From contig NC_091948.1 in assembly GCF_041260155.1 (NCBI RefSeq), positions 5,593,501 to 5,657,500 of the forward strand: a stretch of DNA of 64,000 nt. The letters run 5' to 3'. The position numbers and the translations under genes are program-made. Position 1 is the stretch's first letter, and each line of letters begins with the position of its first letter. Below are positions 25,901-34,827 of this stretch, one piece after another. Source of the stretch: Ptychodera flava. Lineage: Eukaryota; Hemichordata; Enteropneusta; Ptychoderidae. The notes beneath the pieces are model-generated. The model ran no database searches. It saw only the letters and a program-made list of their open reading frames with translations, and was not told where the DNA came from.

Positions 25901-26213
25901 GGACAAGGTTTAAATCAGCTTGTAAGGTTGAGAATTGAAAAATAAACACTTCAATGATCAGTGATGAAACACTGGCAAAGGATATGGACACACAATACAA
26001 GATAGAAAGTGAAACACAATGATGAAGCTCTTACTCTTCTAATGATCTCTCTTGTCCTTTCTTCAAGGTTGTCAGCAAGTGTTCAAAGTTGTTGTTGTTG
26101 GTTTGCTGTTTGGCAGAGTGTAGCTTGACTAAGTTCATTATTGTTTTCTCACTGACTGAACCATTCAGGTGTGCATGCAGCTCCTGGTTTGCATCCATCG
26201 TATACCAGAACAT
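13790..26213 (-). CDS. ADAL: ADAL-like adenosine deaminase family protein (N6-methyl-AMP deaminase)
   Basis: Eight minus-strand exons (26213-26035, 24067-23919, 22756-22675, 21525-21399, 19785-19708, 18200-18065, 17260-17160, 13981-13790) all have GT-AG borders and matching phases, giving 1044 bases, 347 residues plus stop, close to human ADAL (about 355). ADAL proteins are cytosolic zinc enzymes that deaminate N6-methyl-AMP to IMP (family knowledge). Visible active-site elements: zinc ligands in LHAHLNG (residues about 12-18), the catalytic Glu with zinc His in VHLAE, the catalytic His in DRAGHLTF, and zinc/catalytic Asp pair in TDDKGVF. RSTPRDV and LCLTSNV are ADAL-typical. Oddities: the usual 'LPKVELHAHL' entry reads NQELHAHL, and the nearly invariant GHG is GHL. 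The amino end is the least certain part: ATG 26213 or 26198 could start, or exon 1 may really begin at an acceptor before GAGCTGCATG with an unseen upstream exon. Confidence 0.92.
14440..15795. mobile_element. P-like element copy 1, 7-base target duplication ACATAAT
   Basis: Perfect inverted ends CACAGTCCCTCTATCCACCG (both ends, continuing to CGTCTGGAAACG-like sequence) with ACATAAT directly outside at 14433-14439 and 15796-15802. The 1356-base body has no transposase frame; it consists partly of a tandem repeat of about 233-240 bases (units from 14941, 15212 and a decayed third from about 15431). It lies in the last intron of the ADAL-like gene. The 7-base duplication and CA...TG ends are compatible with the P superfamily; this is inference. 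Confidence 0.88.
14979..15009. other. 31-base excision-type scar made of two abutting element ends
   Basis: The insert CACAGTCCCTCTA + GTGGATAGAGGGACTGTG is nothing but the two ends of the family above, facing each other, flanked by perfect 7-base copies of GCCATAT (14972-14978 and 15010-15016). The neighbouring tandem unit at 15240-15255 has the same site uninterrupted (GTTCGCCATATTGACGCT), a true empty site. Confidence 0.9.
16574..16818. mobile_element. 245-base short element, ends TTAACCCTTTGAG
   Basis: Starts TTAACCCTTTGAG and ends with CTCAAAGGGTTA. The AT-rich body has no frame of note. A second left end of this type stands at 4610. In the last intron of the ADAL-like gene. Confidence 0.65.
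17099..17125. repeat. (GATTT)n short tandem repeat
   Basis: Four to five copies of GATTT just beyond the donor of ADAL-like exon 7. Confidence 0.9.
17160..17260 (-). CDS. ADAL: ADAL-like exon 7
   Basis: 33 full codons: LCLTSNVMCKTVPTYDNHHF then FWYDSQHPVTIA, matching 'FCLTSNV..QTVPSYDQHHFGFWY'. Acceptor TACCTTTCAG, donor GTAAGT. Confidence 0.94.
18065..18200 (-). CDS. ADAL: ADAL-like exon 6 (catalytic His, altered GHG)
   Basis: 45 full codons with DRAGHLTFLHPDVGG and LVQEYQIPL. It aligns with ADAL 'DRIGHGTFL...RIPLE'. The His is kept but the following Gly is Leu (codon TTG). Acceptor CCGTAAG, donor GTGAGG. This exon has no long open frame of its own and was found by the homology gap between exons 5 and 7. 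Confidence 0.9.
18201..19707. other. ADAL-like intron 5
   Basis: AT-rich, no recognised repeat or reading frame. The 86-codon frame at 18959-19219 resembles nothing known and has no splice support. Confidence 0.45.
19708..19785 (-). CDS. ADAL: ADAL-like exon 5 (catalytic Glu)
   Basis: 26 codons ending AGLKVAVHLAE, which carries a zinc-binding His and the catalytic Glu. Acceptor TTTATGAG, donor GTAAGG. Confidence 0.93.
20177..20367. mobile_element. 190-base inverted-end element
   Basis: CACGCAGGGATGTAGAAAA at the left faces TTTTCTACATCCGTGTGG at the right. Inside the left end GCAGCCGGCAAAAAC is followed by a diverged second copy (GGCTGTCGGCAAAAAT). In ADAL-like intron 4. Confidence 0.6.
20869..20961. 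mobile_element. 93-base MITE, copy 1 (TTAACCCTTTCACC ends)
   Basis: Begins TTAACCCTTTCACCACCATG and ends GGGGGTGAAAGGGTTAA. An almost identical 93-base copy is at 39804-39896 and a decayed one at 24606-24690. In ADAL-like intron 4. Confidence 0.85.
21399..21525 (-). CDS. ADAL: ADAL-like exon 4
   Basis: 42 full codons with LLSIDRRVSLEVAMEIVKLA and VLGVDLSGDPA, the ADAL 'AVDRR' and 'GLDLSGDP' blocks. Acceptor GTTTCCAG, donor GTGAGT. Confidence 0.94.
22675..22756 (-). CDS. ADAL: ADAL-like exon 3
   Basis: 26 full codons, MTKRSYIETVLAGIRQCEED then GLDIIV; acceptor TTATCAG, donor GTAGGTAAG. Phase fits exons 2 and 4. Confidence 0.93.
22785..23475. mobile_element. Two head-to-head copies of a 350-base short element
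   Basis: The right copy (23121-23475) starts AGGTAGAACGCACCTCGG and ends CGAGGTGCATATTACCT, which are its inverted ends. The left copy (about 22785-23120) is its reverse complement with 15-20 percent divergence and no clear outer end. The junction is a perfect-looking palindrome around 23118 (TCTACCTTAAGGTAGA). The pair lies in ADAL-like intron 2, between exon 3 and exon 2, and could fold into a long hairpin in the pre-mRNA. Confidence 0.8.
23575..23885 (+). mobile_element. Third copy of the AGGTAGAACGCACC element in ADAL-like intron 2
   Basis: Direct-orientation relative of 23121-23475: GGGGACAGATATTCAG, GGCCTACCACTC, GGCCATTTTGAATTT and ACCAAAGTTTGGACAGTGACC occur in order. It ends 34 bases before ADAL-like exon 2. 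Confidence 0.75.
23919..24067 (-). CDS. ADAL: ADAL-like exon 2
   Basis: 49 full codons, acceptor CACAAAAG, donor GTAAAAAA. Encodes FQMFGIIHQLV and YLELRSTPRDVPATG, matching ADAL 'FQMFQTIHQL' and 'YLELRSTPR'. Confidence 0.93.
24606..24690. mobile_element. Decayed copy of the TTAACCCTTTCACC MITE
   Basis: TCACCCCTTTAACCACCGTG, then GGCCCAAACCATTTGTTACG, then CAGGGTGTGGTGATCAGGTTA align with the 93-base element with many substitutions. Confidence 0.5.
24691..26034. other. ADAL-like intron 1 with a hairpin element
   Basis: AT-rich non-coding DNA. At 25702-25806 a fold-back repeat: GTTATTTAAGTGAGTGATGC faces a diverged reverse complement ending CACTCAATAACATAAC, with an inner stem TTTCACATGC/GCTTGTGAAA. 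Confidence 0.6.
26035..26213 (-). CDS. ADAL: ADAL-like exon 1 (HxH zinc motif)
   Basis: Contains ELHAHLNGSVSEKTIMNLV, the first beta strand of the deaminase barrel with both zinc histidines. Donor GTAAGAGC. Two in-frame ATGs (26213, 26198) precede the motif by 11 and 6 residues. A possible CAG acceptor at 26184-26186 lacks a pyrimidine tract, so a first exon here is preferred but not certain. Confidence 0.8.
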
Positions 26214-27257
26214 TTGGTGACATGCAAGTGAAAAGAGACAGAACTTTTACTATTGATTGTGTTGTACTGTTTGAGTTGAAAATACAAAACAAATTTTCTA
26301 TCACTTGTTAGAAAGTATACAGTCACTAGCTAGAATTAGACGATGTACTAGACAGTCTTATAATGGAATTTTTGCAAGACTTGTCTGCCATTTCACACTG
26401 TCATTTTATCCAAAAATTTACTCAGGCGGGAATAAAAGAATAAACACAGATGGGCGGATATTACTGCAGCATGTGTGATTGGCTTTGATATGTCATGATA
26501 GTAAGGTTGCCTGATTGATTGTGATTGTTCAAATAGTGATGTTTGGTCTTAAAACACAGGCATTTCTTCAAAACAACTGAAAAAATCCATACATCAATGA
26601 GATTTCTGAGATAATAAAAACCAGCAAGGTCAATGAGTATAGTGTTCTGGTTATTTTCGCGGCGTGAAGGGCCCGTCAAAAACTTTGGTTGCAGATCTTT
26701 TTTATTGGGCTTGTTTCACACCTTGGTGATTTCTCTATTACATCAGCCTGCCTGACATAGTCTTACTGACGGCAACTGTCCAGCTAAACGAATGCCTGTG
26801 GTCATTACCAACTAGCTCCGCCTCCAACCACAGGCGCAGTTGGTAACAACACAAAGCACATCATCTGCTGGCACAGTCCGTTACTTTGACTAGTCGTCCA
26901 CTAACTGCCAGCTGCCCGGACAAGAGACTGTGGCAAGCAAAGATGCACACGGCACTGCAGCTGTGAATAGACCTTTCCCCAGTTATCCCACAATGCATTG
27001 CTGTGGCTGTAGCAAACAAGGTTTACCACACTGCGTAACAAACACCATTTACATATGCACACAGTACTAGAGATTTCCCATATTTATCATCATTTGTACC
27101 ATCATTGATTCCTCTGTGAAGTCTACCATGTCGATCAAGTGTAGACAAATTCCTGGACTAGTAAAAATCCTGAAAACATACCTACATTAAATGCTTCCAA
27201 TTTGCAGGTAAAAACAACGTTATGATTCATCATGGCATAATTGTTTTAGAACGAGTT
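26214..27257. other. Upstream flank of the ADAL-like gene
   Basis: Would hold the ADAL-like promoter. No TATA box in a convincing position and no upstream coding exon were found on the minus strand; the sequence LQPK encoded near 26690 lacks an ATG and a usable donor. Confidence 0.4.
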
Positions 27258-27410
27258 AATGGTAATATACTTTGGATGAAGTGGTTTTAGTACGAGGTGG
27301 TACTTGGGGGCAAAGTGGTGTTGGACGAGGTAGTACAATTGGGACAAGGTGGTTTTGGTATGAATTGGTTTTGGGACGAAGTTGTGTTGGGCAAACTGGA
27401 TATGGTGTGG
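27258..27410. repeat. Degenerate minisatellite (GGACGAGGTGGT-type)
   Basis: Nine or so imperfect units of 12-18 bases of the kind GGGACAAGGTGGTTTTGG, GGACGAGGTAGTACAATT. Strong purine/G bias on the plus strand keeps frames open on both strands; no gene is proposed. Confidence 0.6.
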
Positions 27411-27883
27411 CAAAGTGTTTGGACCGTGAGCTTATGTATACGCTACACTGAGTTGAGTGCCAGTGCTGGCAAAACAACATTACATACAAACAAACTGATT
27501 TTGTATTGTACAACGGATTGTTATACAATAATGACAGATTTGCGATGCCCAAAAATGTCTTGTGTATTTTGTATACATCAGCGATGAAAATATAGGTCAC
27601 AATGTGACCTGCGATTGTGACCTGCCACAATAGTGCAGTTTCTGCTCAAATTTGAATTTCTGTCCTCCAGCCAGTGTACCTGCCTGTGTATCAAGCACTT
27701 GGTCCGTTTCTAGCTCCATGGTCCCACCATGGAGGTAGAAAGCTACCTCTATGGTCCCACATTGGGGTAAACCTCGCTCACCTTGACTCGGACTACCATC
27801 GCCTGAGATGTACAACACTCTATTAAACACACCCTGAGTGTTCAGTGTTTATTACGGAGAGGTGCATCGAGTACACTAGCTGC

Positions 27884-27968
27884 AGTACAGTAGCTCGAGG
27901 TTTTGCCTGGGTGTTTGGGCCGGACGGCAAAACCAGTCCACCCAGGCAAAACCTCGAGCTACTGTACT
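27884..27968. repeat. 30-base perfect inverted repeat with 25-base loop
   Basis: AGTACAGTAGCTCGAGGTTT and the following ten bases to 27913 are matched exactly in reverse at 27939-27968. The loop includes GGGCCGGACGGC. The preceding TAGCTGCAGTACAGTA (27879-27894) recurs at the extreme right end of the window (63985-64000). Confidence 0.85.
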
Positions 27969-27978
27969 AGCTCAACAG

Positions 27979-28721
27979 AGGGAAAAAGTGCGTGACTAGA
28001 GCGAGAAACTGACGCTTTCTCGCAATCAGTGAGAATCTGTTCTTATTCTCACCGCTGTCGGTGAGAAAATTTTAATCTCCAATCAAGTGTGAGAACAAAT
28101 TCTCACTAAGTATACAGCGAGAATTGAAATTCACTGGTGAGAATCATCAAGACTCGCCGTTCATTGGCGAGAATCATAAAGACTCCGAAAGGAGAGTCTT
28201 GATGATTCTCGCCAGTGAATAGGGCCGTTCAGAGTTTACGTCACTGTTCTCTCATTAATATGCAAAAATAAATATTTGTCCGCATTTTTAGATTACGCTT
28301 TTGAAAATTACGCATGCAAGAACGACGAAAACACATCTCAGGGGGCGACTGCTAGTGTAACAGTGAATACTAAAAAACATATTCACGACCCACAGTACAA
28401 GCTGCACAAACAGCCACGCATGCAACATTGATAAAATTTGTCCGCATTTCAAGCTGCGTGTCCGATGTCGCGCGCGTACAGCTATATTTAGTAACACACC
28501 TGTAACCGTGAACAGCGCTATTTCTCGCTGTACTTAGTGAGAATTTCCATTCTCACCGGTGAGAATTTGTTCTCACACTTGATTCTCGCTAAGGAATGCA
28601 TTTCTCACCAATCTCCAGTGGAGATTAAAATTTTCTCACCGACAGCGGTGAGAATAAGAACAGATTCTCACCGATTGCGAGAAAGCGTCAGTTTCTCACT
28701 CTGGTCACGCACTTTTTCCCT
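27979..28721. mobile_element. 743-base long-inverted-repeat element built of GAGAAT units
   Basis: The first 102 bases (27979-28080) are matched almost perfectly in reverse at 28620-28721; outer ends AGGGAAAAAGTGCGTGAC. Homology continues inward with indels to about 200 bases per arm. Inside, GAGAATC/GATTCTC blocks recur about twenty times, including a stem at 28139-28225 (GAGAATCATCAAGACTC facing GAGTCTTGATGATTCTC). No target duplication was recognised and no protein is encoded. Confidence 0.8.
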
Positions 28722-28786
28722 ATAGTGGCTACTACTGGTGCGAGTACACGAGCGGTTGACTGCACTGGGCATACGATGTGTGGAAC

Positions 28787-30401
28787 CACGGTCCCTCCAC
28801 AAAACGGTCAAGAAACGCCACCAGTTTCTTTTGTTATAGTCCGGGTTTCGATTGGGCTTTCTGTTGATTTTACTGATGGGGATAATCCCGGATTATCACG
28901 CGTGCGGCGGGAGGTGTTAACAGTTACGTGCATAAAATTATCGTAAGCAGAAACTTAATTCTCCCAGAATGCATTCTGATTATTGTCTGCGCATGCGTCT
29001 AAAGGCCAAAGTTTGTTTACATCTGCCGTGGAGTCACGCAGCGTGAACTATGTACAAGTTCGGAGACGATTTCGTCAATTTTGACAACTCCCATGTTGAT
29101 TGGGACTTCATTTTGGAAGATAAAAATCCTGCGTCGACACGTACTGCATATACTGCTGCGAAACCCAAGCCTTGCGTGGTCTTCCAATGTCCACAGTGTA
29201 GCAACCGATACAATCAGTTTGTATATAAATACCCATCGATGGGCTGACCACGGTCTCTCATTGGTAACATACGAAACCCATACACGACATGATTTGTATC
29301 TCACTTGATCCTCAATCAGGAAAATCCATGGCAGAGAGTTTGGCATCCAGGCTTGGGGAGGTCATGTCACCAAAATGTCGCGACACTTGTAGGGTTTCTA
29401 GATTCTCTAAATTTGGCGGTCTGAGAATTCGAAAGGTCGACAAAATCAAAACATTGGGTTCGGCAGTAACTTGTGTCTTTAAGAAAGAACAGATTCCGTC
29501 ATGAACCTGATTGCCTACTTTTGAGAAGACTGAACGATCGGTAGGGACGCACTTGACACCTCTGAACGATCGATAAAGGAGAAAAAAAGGGGGAAAAAAC
29601 GTTGCACTATTACCATAACGCCAACTCTCAATGGGTCGACGCACGGTCGACGGGAGCACCTTGCAAAAACAAGGTCATCGTAAGAGTTCCTTGATTTCGT
29701 GCATTGAATTTTGTTGAAAACGATTAAAAATTTCAAATCGAACTCTCAAAGTTTGGAACTGAGGAATTATCATGTTAAATCGATATCAAAAGGGAGTTAA
29801 GGAAGACATTTTAGGATTTTCCCATGTAATGCAGATACGACTCGTCGATCCCAAGCGACGCCATTTTGTTTTCAGTTGAAAATAAACGCGGCAAAAAAGA
29901 CTAGTTTTCTTGTCGAATTAGGTTTCAAAATAACAACACAACACGATTCCCTATTTTTTCGAAGTCTTTGCCTTGTTAGGAGGTGCATGACTTACTTTTT
30001 TGATGAAAGGTGAAAAAACAAACGGGGGAGTAAAATTCACAGTGTTTCCGAAATGCATGGCGTCGGTCAAGATCACCTCATGGCTGAACTCAGCCATAAA
30101 ATATCATCCAAGATTTCTCGATAGTGACCTAGATCTTTAAGAAACTGTTTTACTCATCTTCTCACCAGTCTTCAAATACATGCGAAACAGTGCAGAAAGA
30201 TGAAAATAAGTAGCTTGATTGACTGAAAATCGTAGGATACCGGAGCGGGACCGTGTCACAAGACGCCACTGAAACAAGACGCTAACTTGCCTATGACGTC
30301 ATTCGCTTCCTGCGTCCACCGCAACGCGGACTGTTGCAACTGTGTAGGTGATTAGCACCTTTGAACAAAAGCGTTCTTGACCGTTTTGTGGAGGGACCGT
30401 G
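28787..30401. mobile_element. P-like element copy 2, 7-base target duplication GTGGAAC
   Basis: Ends CACGGTCCCTCCACAAAACG and the reverse complement, followed inward by GGTCAAGAACGC-like sequence; GTGGAAC stands at 28780-28786 and 30402-30408. Same family as 14440-15795 (shared CACRGTCCCTCYA...GGAAACGCC plan) but with diverged ends and a different body. A 65-codon frame at 29050-29247 contains CPQCSNRY but matches no known transposase. Non-autonomous. Confidence 0.87.
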
Positions 30402-31710
30402 GTGGAACCAGCGCCGTCGCTTGTATGTCATTTCACAGTCCCTCTATCACATGTTTATCATTCACTGCAAGTTGCAGTGTTTTTTATAAGGTCAGCACTC
30501 AATGAAATTTCACCGGAGTTGCCCTGTTTACGTTACCAGGGTTCCCCATAATAAGATAACAAGACCCGGCCTCCCTTATCCGGCGATGTTCACAAACCTT
30601 GACAAAACACTGCATTGAATGAATCTACTACAAAGGTGGGCAGACAAAGGTCTCAGCCAACAATGACATCGTACTTCTCCTTCAATACAATACAACATAG
30701 GTACCCATACAACGTGATATATCTCACCGTTTTTGGAAGTTTCTTGCAGAAATGAGACAGGCACGTTTTCGCGTCGGCTGTATCCGCCATTTTCGAAAAA
30801 AAGAATGAATGAATAATGCACCCTAACTCAGTGAAGATAATCGATTGGTTCCGTCACAGGTTCTGGCGAGATCCGAGATGCCTTTATTTAAGTGAAAAAG
30901 GCAAGGGAGTTGGCTCTACGTTCAATAGTTTGATTTGGTAAAAATGATAGTGAATTATGAATGAAACCAACCTTGATGTTCACAGCTCTGTGCTTCGGAA
31001 TGAAAAAATTCACAAGGATTGAATTGAGACATGGTTTTGGTCATTTTTAAAAAGTTCCTTTCTTGTGCATTAGGCCTATAAGCTTATGTAGGCCTAGAGG
31101 ACTAAATTCAAAAGTTTACCAATGGGAAGGTATACAGCAGGTAAATTGTCAACTCTGACTTGGTGTGAACAAAGAAAAGATTTATATTTGATATTATTTG
31201 GTAGCGCAATTAATTACTTAGTCAATGCACTGTAGTACCCAGGATCAAGCTCAATTCAAGGAGTAACTGGTATTGCTATTATCATTTGTTTGTTTTTTTC
31301 GAAACTGTAATCATTATTGTGTATACTTTCATTGAATGTTTATGTCTTGATTGCAACCCCAAGAAAACAACATTTGACAAATGTATACATGTTTATAAAG
31401 ATACAAAAAAATCGAATGTTTCCTAAAACATGTGTTTCCTGTAGCAAATTGAACAATGCTCTGCACTAATTTAGGGCTACATCGATGACGAGTAGTCTAT
31501 TTGTCCTATCCACGGTCACTCCACAAGGAGAGACTGTGTCCTATTTGCAGATCGACCATGAAGTACAGCGAATAACTTGATGAATCTGCCGACTACCTTC
31601 TTACAGTTGTCACGGTTTCCTTAAAAAGAAATATTTCACTTGCAATGAATAACATGGGCGACTTTTGCCCTCAATGAATACAACTGAGAAACGCATACGG
31701 AGCTTACTTA
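30402..31710. other. Intergenic DNA with one solitary P-like end
   Basis: CACAGTCCCTCTATCACATG at 30434 is a single end of the P-like family without its partner. At 30786-30797 the minus strand has AAAATGGCGGAT, a YY1-like motif at an 81-codon frame (30821-30576) that resembles no known protein. The rest is AT-rich without features. Confidence 0.45.
31511..31538. other. 28-base excision-type scar of the P-like family
   Basis: CACGGTCACTCCACA joined to AGGAGAGACTGTG: a left and a right element end abutting. Flanks are TCCTATC (31504-31510) and TCCTATT (31539-31545), a 7-base duplication with one mismatch. Second example of the pattern at 14979-15009. Confidence 0.75.
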
Positions 31711-34700
31711 GGGACGATTCAGAATTTACTTCCAGGGGGAGGGTGGAGGATTTTCTATTTTCTGGGTGATTTTTTTCCACGGCCCCCCAGTAAATCATAG
31801 AAAAAAAATCTATGCCCCCTCATCTTTCCTGTTTTTTTTCCATGGGCCCCTCTAATATATACATGCATGCTTACACACTATAAACATATCCAGTCTAACA
31901 AGTTGCAGGAACTGTAGTGGACATTTAATCGATGATATAACAAATCATTTCAGGGCTATGTGACAATAAAAAGAACGATTTGCAGGGACTGCAAGTGGCA
32001 CACTTTTGGAAAGGGTAGCAATAAACATATCTGGTTGTAAATTTCTGAAGAAAAGTTGATTACTAAATATGAATACTTTTTTCGTTATGTCTCACTGATA
32101 CATATGATGCACACAAAGACAAGCAAAGATGTCAGTTAGAAATGGTGAACAGAAAATCAGAGGAGCAGATAATTGGCAAAGTGATATATATCTTGAAGTT
32201 TAATGGTACATCATTTGCAGATATCCAGATATTTCTGGAAAGAGATGTACATGTACATGCACAAGTTCAGCATACATTTTCATTTGATGATGCTGAATAT
32301 TTGCAGACTCACCGTGAAAGTTTTAAACATTAGGAATTAAAATTGGTGAAAGCCAACTTGTTTCTACTTTTCTCTTTTTTTCTAATTTGATTGTCATAAA
32401 ACCAAGTAGCTGCCACTGAAAGCAACAATGCTGAGGAATATTTAGAACATTTCTTGAACAAAACACCTTATCCAAAACATGAATTCACATGTTATTCTGC
32501 TCATTCCATTCACAATCCAATGTTCATATTAAAATTCAGATAACCCTGTGTAAGTCAAAGTTCACATTTTGTCAGCAGTATTTTTCAAAATTGACAGAGC
32601 ATTCATATTTCAAATTTTTTTAACAAACTTTAATTTTAAAATAGTCATGATGCGCATGTTTTCAGATGACACGAAACAACACATGTTAATTTGTTGTTTT
32701 TTCCTTTTCTGCCAGCCGCCACTGAAAAATCTTTGATTATACATATCAGAATGAATGGGACACAAAAGTGTTAGCATCAATACACAATTTGTAAGCCTAT
32801 CCATATTTCTCCTCCTCTATAAACAAGCCTCATACACACTGAGATCACTTCTTGGACAACAGCAAACTTCTTGGGTACACAATATTTCAACAATCCGACA
32901 CCATAGCATTGATGCAGTGCCACATGATCTTCTGGATGCACATACAGGATTATTGGAAAATCAACCCTTTTGTAAATTTTTCACCATATATTTTTGACAG
33001 TAATACATAATAGTTTTATTTTCAACATTAAACAACTATTTGCTGAAAAGCAACTTGAAGATGAGACGGCCATAATTTATTTTCAAAAAAGTTTATAAGT
33101 AGATGTAAGCACTGTAAAAAGTTATGTAGAACATTTAAAAAATTTAGAAAGGGTAAAATTGATGAGAATGAAACATAGAAAAAAGGAGTAGAAAAGAAGA
33201 GAGGATAAAAAATACGAGGACTATGACTGGTTAAAGTTGCTCTTGATTGGGAAGGCTTCAAAATTTAAACGTAAAAGAATAAGATAAATACCTTGATAAA
33301 CATAAATTACCAAAACAAAAAAAAATTGAAAGCTGAAAAAGTTCAAATTATAACCGCACATATACATGCACAACCTTCATTCACTTTAAGAAAACTGTCA
33401 GGGAAAGATATTGTAACAACTTATGTCACAGATGAGTCAGAGTCAGATAGCAGTGACTCTGAATTGGAAACCTCTGTCATTAGGGTCATTGAGAGTGATG
33501 ATGATGGTGTTGGTTCTGAATATGATAGTGACACAGACACTGACACTGACAAAATCCCAGAGAACCAACGTGACCATGTTACTTTAAGAAGTGGCAGAGT
33601 AGCACGTCGTTTTGTCTGAATTAAGGTGGAGCTGCATGTTGCCAACACAGTTTTTTTTCAAAGCAATATTTCTCATCAAAGGTGACAAGGAAACCCCTCA
33701 TACCATATATTTTCAAAAGCAGAGACTCTAAAGTTTATTATGGTAGCATTAGTTTACTCAAAGGATGAAGTGGGTGTATATTTGGGGTAAAAAACCTCAA
33801 TTTTGGTATTATTGATAAAAATTAATTTAAGTCCAAAACTAGACAGTATTTTCTGAAAGGAGAGTATTTGTAGCAAAAAACCAACTATTTTATTTGGTAT
33901 TATCCATCCAATTTTTAAATTGTAGGGGTTTAAAGACTGACACTCTAATAATTGATCAAAATCATGATCAGCAAAATTAAAATGCCTCTTATTCAAAATG
34001 CCTCTTATTAAAAATGTAAGAGCTTTATTGCCAAACAAAACCAATTTATAGTCGCTTTGTTACATAGCATTTAAAAAACATAATGTGAAAATTTCAGATA
34101 ATTTGACCCTGCCGGAGTGGAGTTAAATTCTTTGGAAATTTTGAAATTGGAAGGAAAAAGAAGCCAAGAAATCAGGTGACTTGCATATATTTGCATAAAT
34201 TAACACTTCTTTATCACACAACTTTAAACTGCTTTACAAGCTACAAGGTAAACCCAACCTTAAAAAGACATTTGCTGTAATTTTTAGCATTTGTTCAATG
34301 TTCAACTCGGTGTATCAGCATTTGTTTGTTATTCTATCACTACATAGAACACCCAATGCTGTATTTAGCAGCATACCAGTGTGAACATAAATGACCATTG
34401 TTATTGTTGACAAATGAATTCTAGTCTGGACTTGATCCGAGATCTCTTTTCAACAAAAACAACCCTGACTGTTAACTGTATGGTTTGTGTTGACATGCTA
34501 AATACTGGACATTTCATGACGCTTCAGGAAGGAGAACAAGATACTGCAGTAGATGCATAAGACAAATCACTTTGAATATCGAATTTGGCAGCTAAGGAGT
34601 TTAACTAAACATGTTGAGTTTATCTGTCACCCAAGTAGCATCTATGGTTCTCTTTTGTCGAGATCAGAAATTCTTGGCAAATATTGAATTGATGTTTTTT

Positions 34701-34827
34701 TTCCTTGCCCCCCCCTAAAAGATTTTGGTATTTTTGTCTGCCCCCCCCCTAATTTTTCTTGGGAAAAATGGGTGCCCCCCCCCTGAAAATCCTCCAGCCC
34801 CCCTGGAAGTAAATTCTGAACCGTCCC
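31711..34827. mobile_element. G-run inverted-repeat element B (Harbinger-like, 3.1 kb)
   Basis: Left end GGGACGATTCAGAATTTACT then TCCAGGGGGAGGGTGGAGGA; right end is the reverse complement, closing GGAAGTAAATTCTGAACCGTCCC. TTA at 31708-31710 and 34828-34830. Subterminal runs of C follow inside the right end (34735-34800). The core is AT-rich and holds one open frame (33293-33619). TTA duplication with GGG/CCC termini suggests PIF/Harbinger; no DDE transposase or Myb-like partner gene was recognised. Confidence 0.8.
33293..33619 (+). CDS. Acidic open frame inside element B, unrecognised
   Basis: 108 codons. The second half is strongly acidic and serine rich (TDESESDSSDSELETS, then DDDGVGSEYDSDTDTDTD) and ends HVTLRSGRVARRFV. 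An 'RSGR' tail after an acidic stretch is common at the carboxy end of transposon and retroelement polyproteins, so this may be the last exon of a decayed element protein. Length and composition alone do not prove translation. Confidence 0.3.
   Translation: MININYQNKKKLKAEKVQIITAHIHAQPSFTLRKLSGKDIVTTYVTDESESDSSDSELETSVIRVIESDDDGVGSEYDSDTDTDTDKIPENQRDHVTLRSGRVARRFV

Noticed and set aside
26680..26700. LQPK encoded on the minus strand, considered as the missing LPKV of ADAL
   Set aside because: No start codon in frame and only a weak GTTTTT donor in the wrong phase.
27597..27830. 77-codon minus-strand frame, considered as an upstream ADAL exon
   Set aside because: No deaminase-like sequence; overlaps small palindromes (CCATGGTCCCACCATGG).
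29050..29247. 65-codon frame with CPQC inside P-like copy 2, considered as a THAP remnant
   Set aside because: The C..C pair lacks the THAP spacing and the downstream AVPTYF motif.
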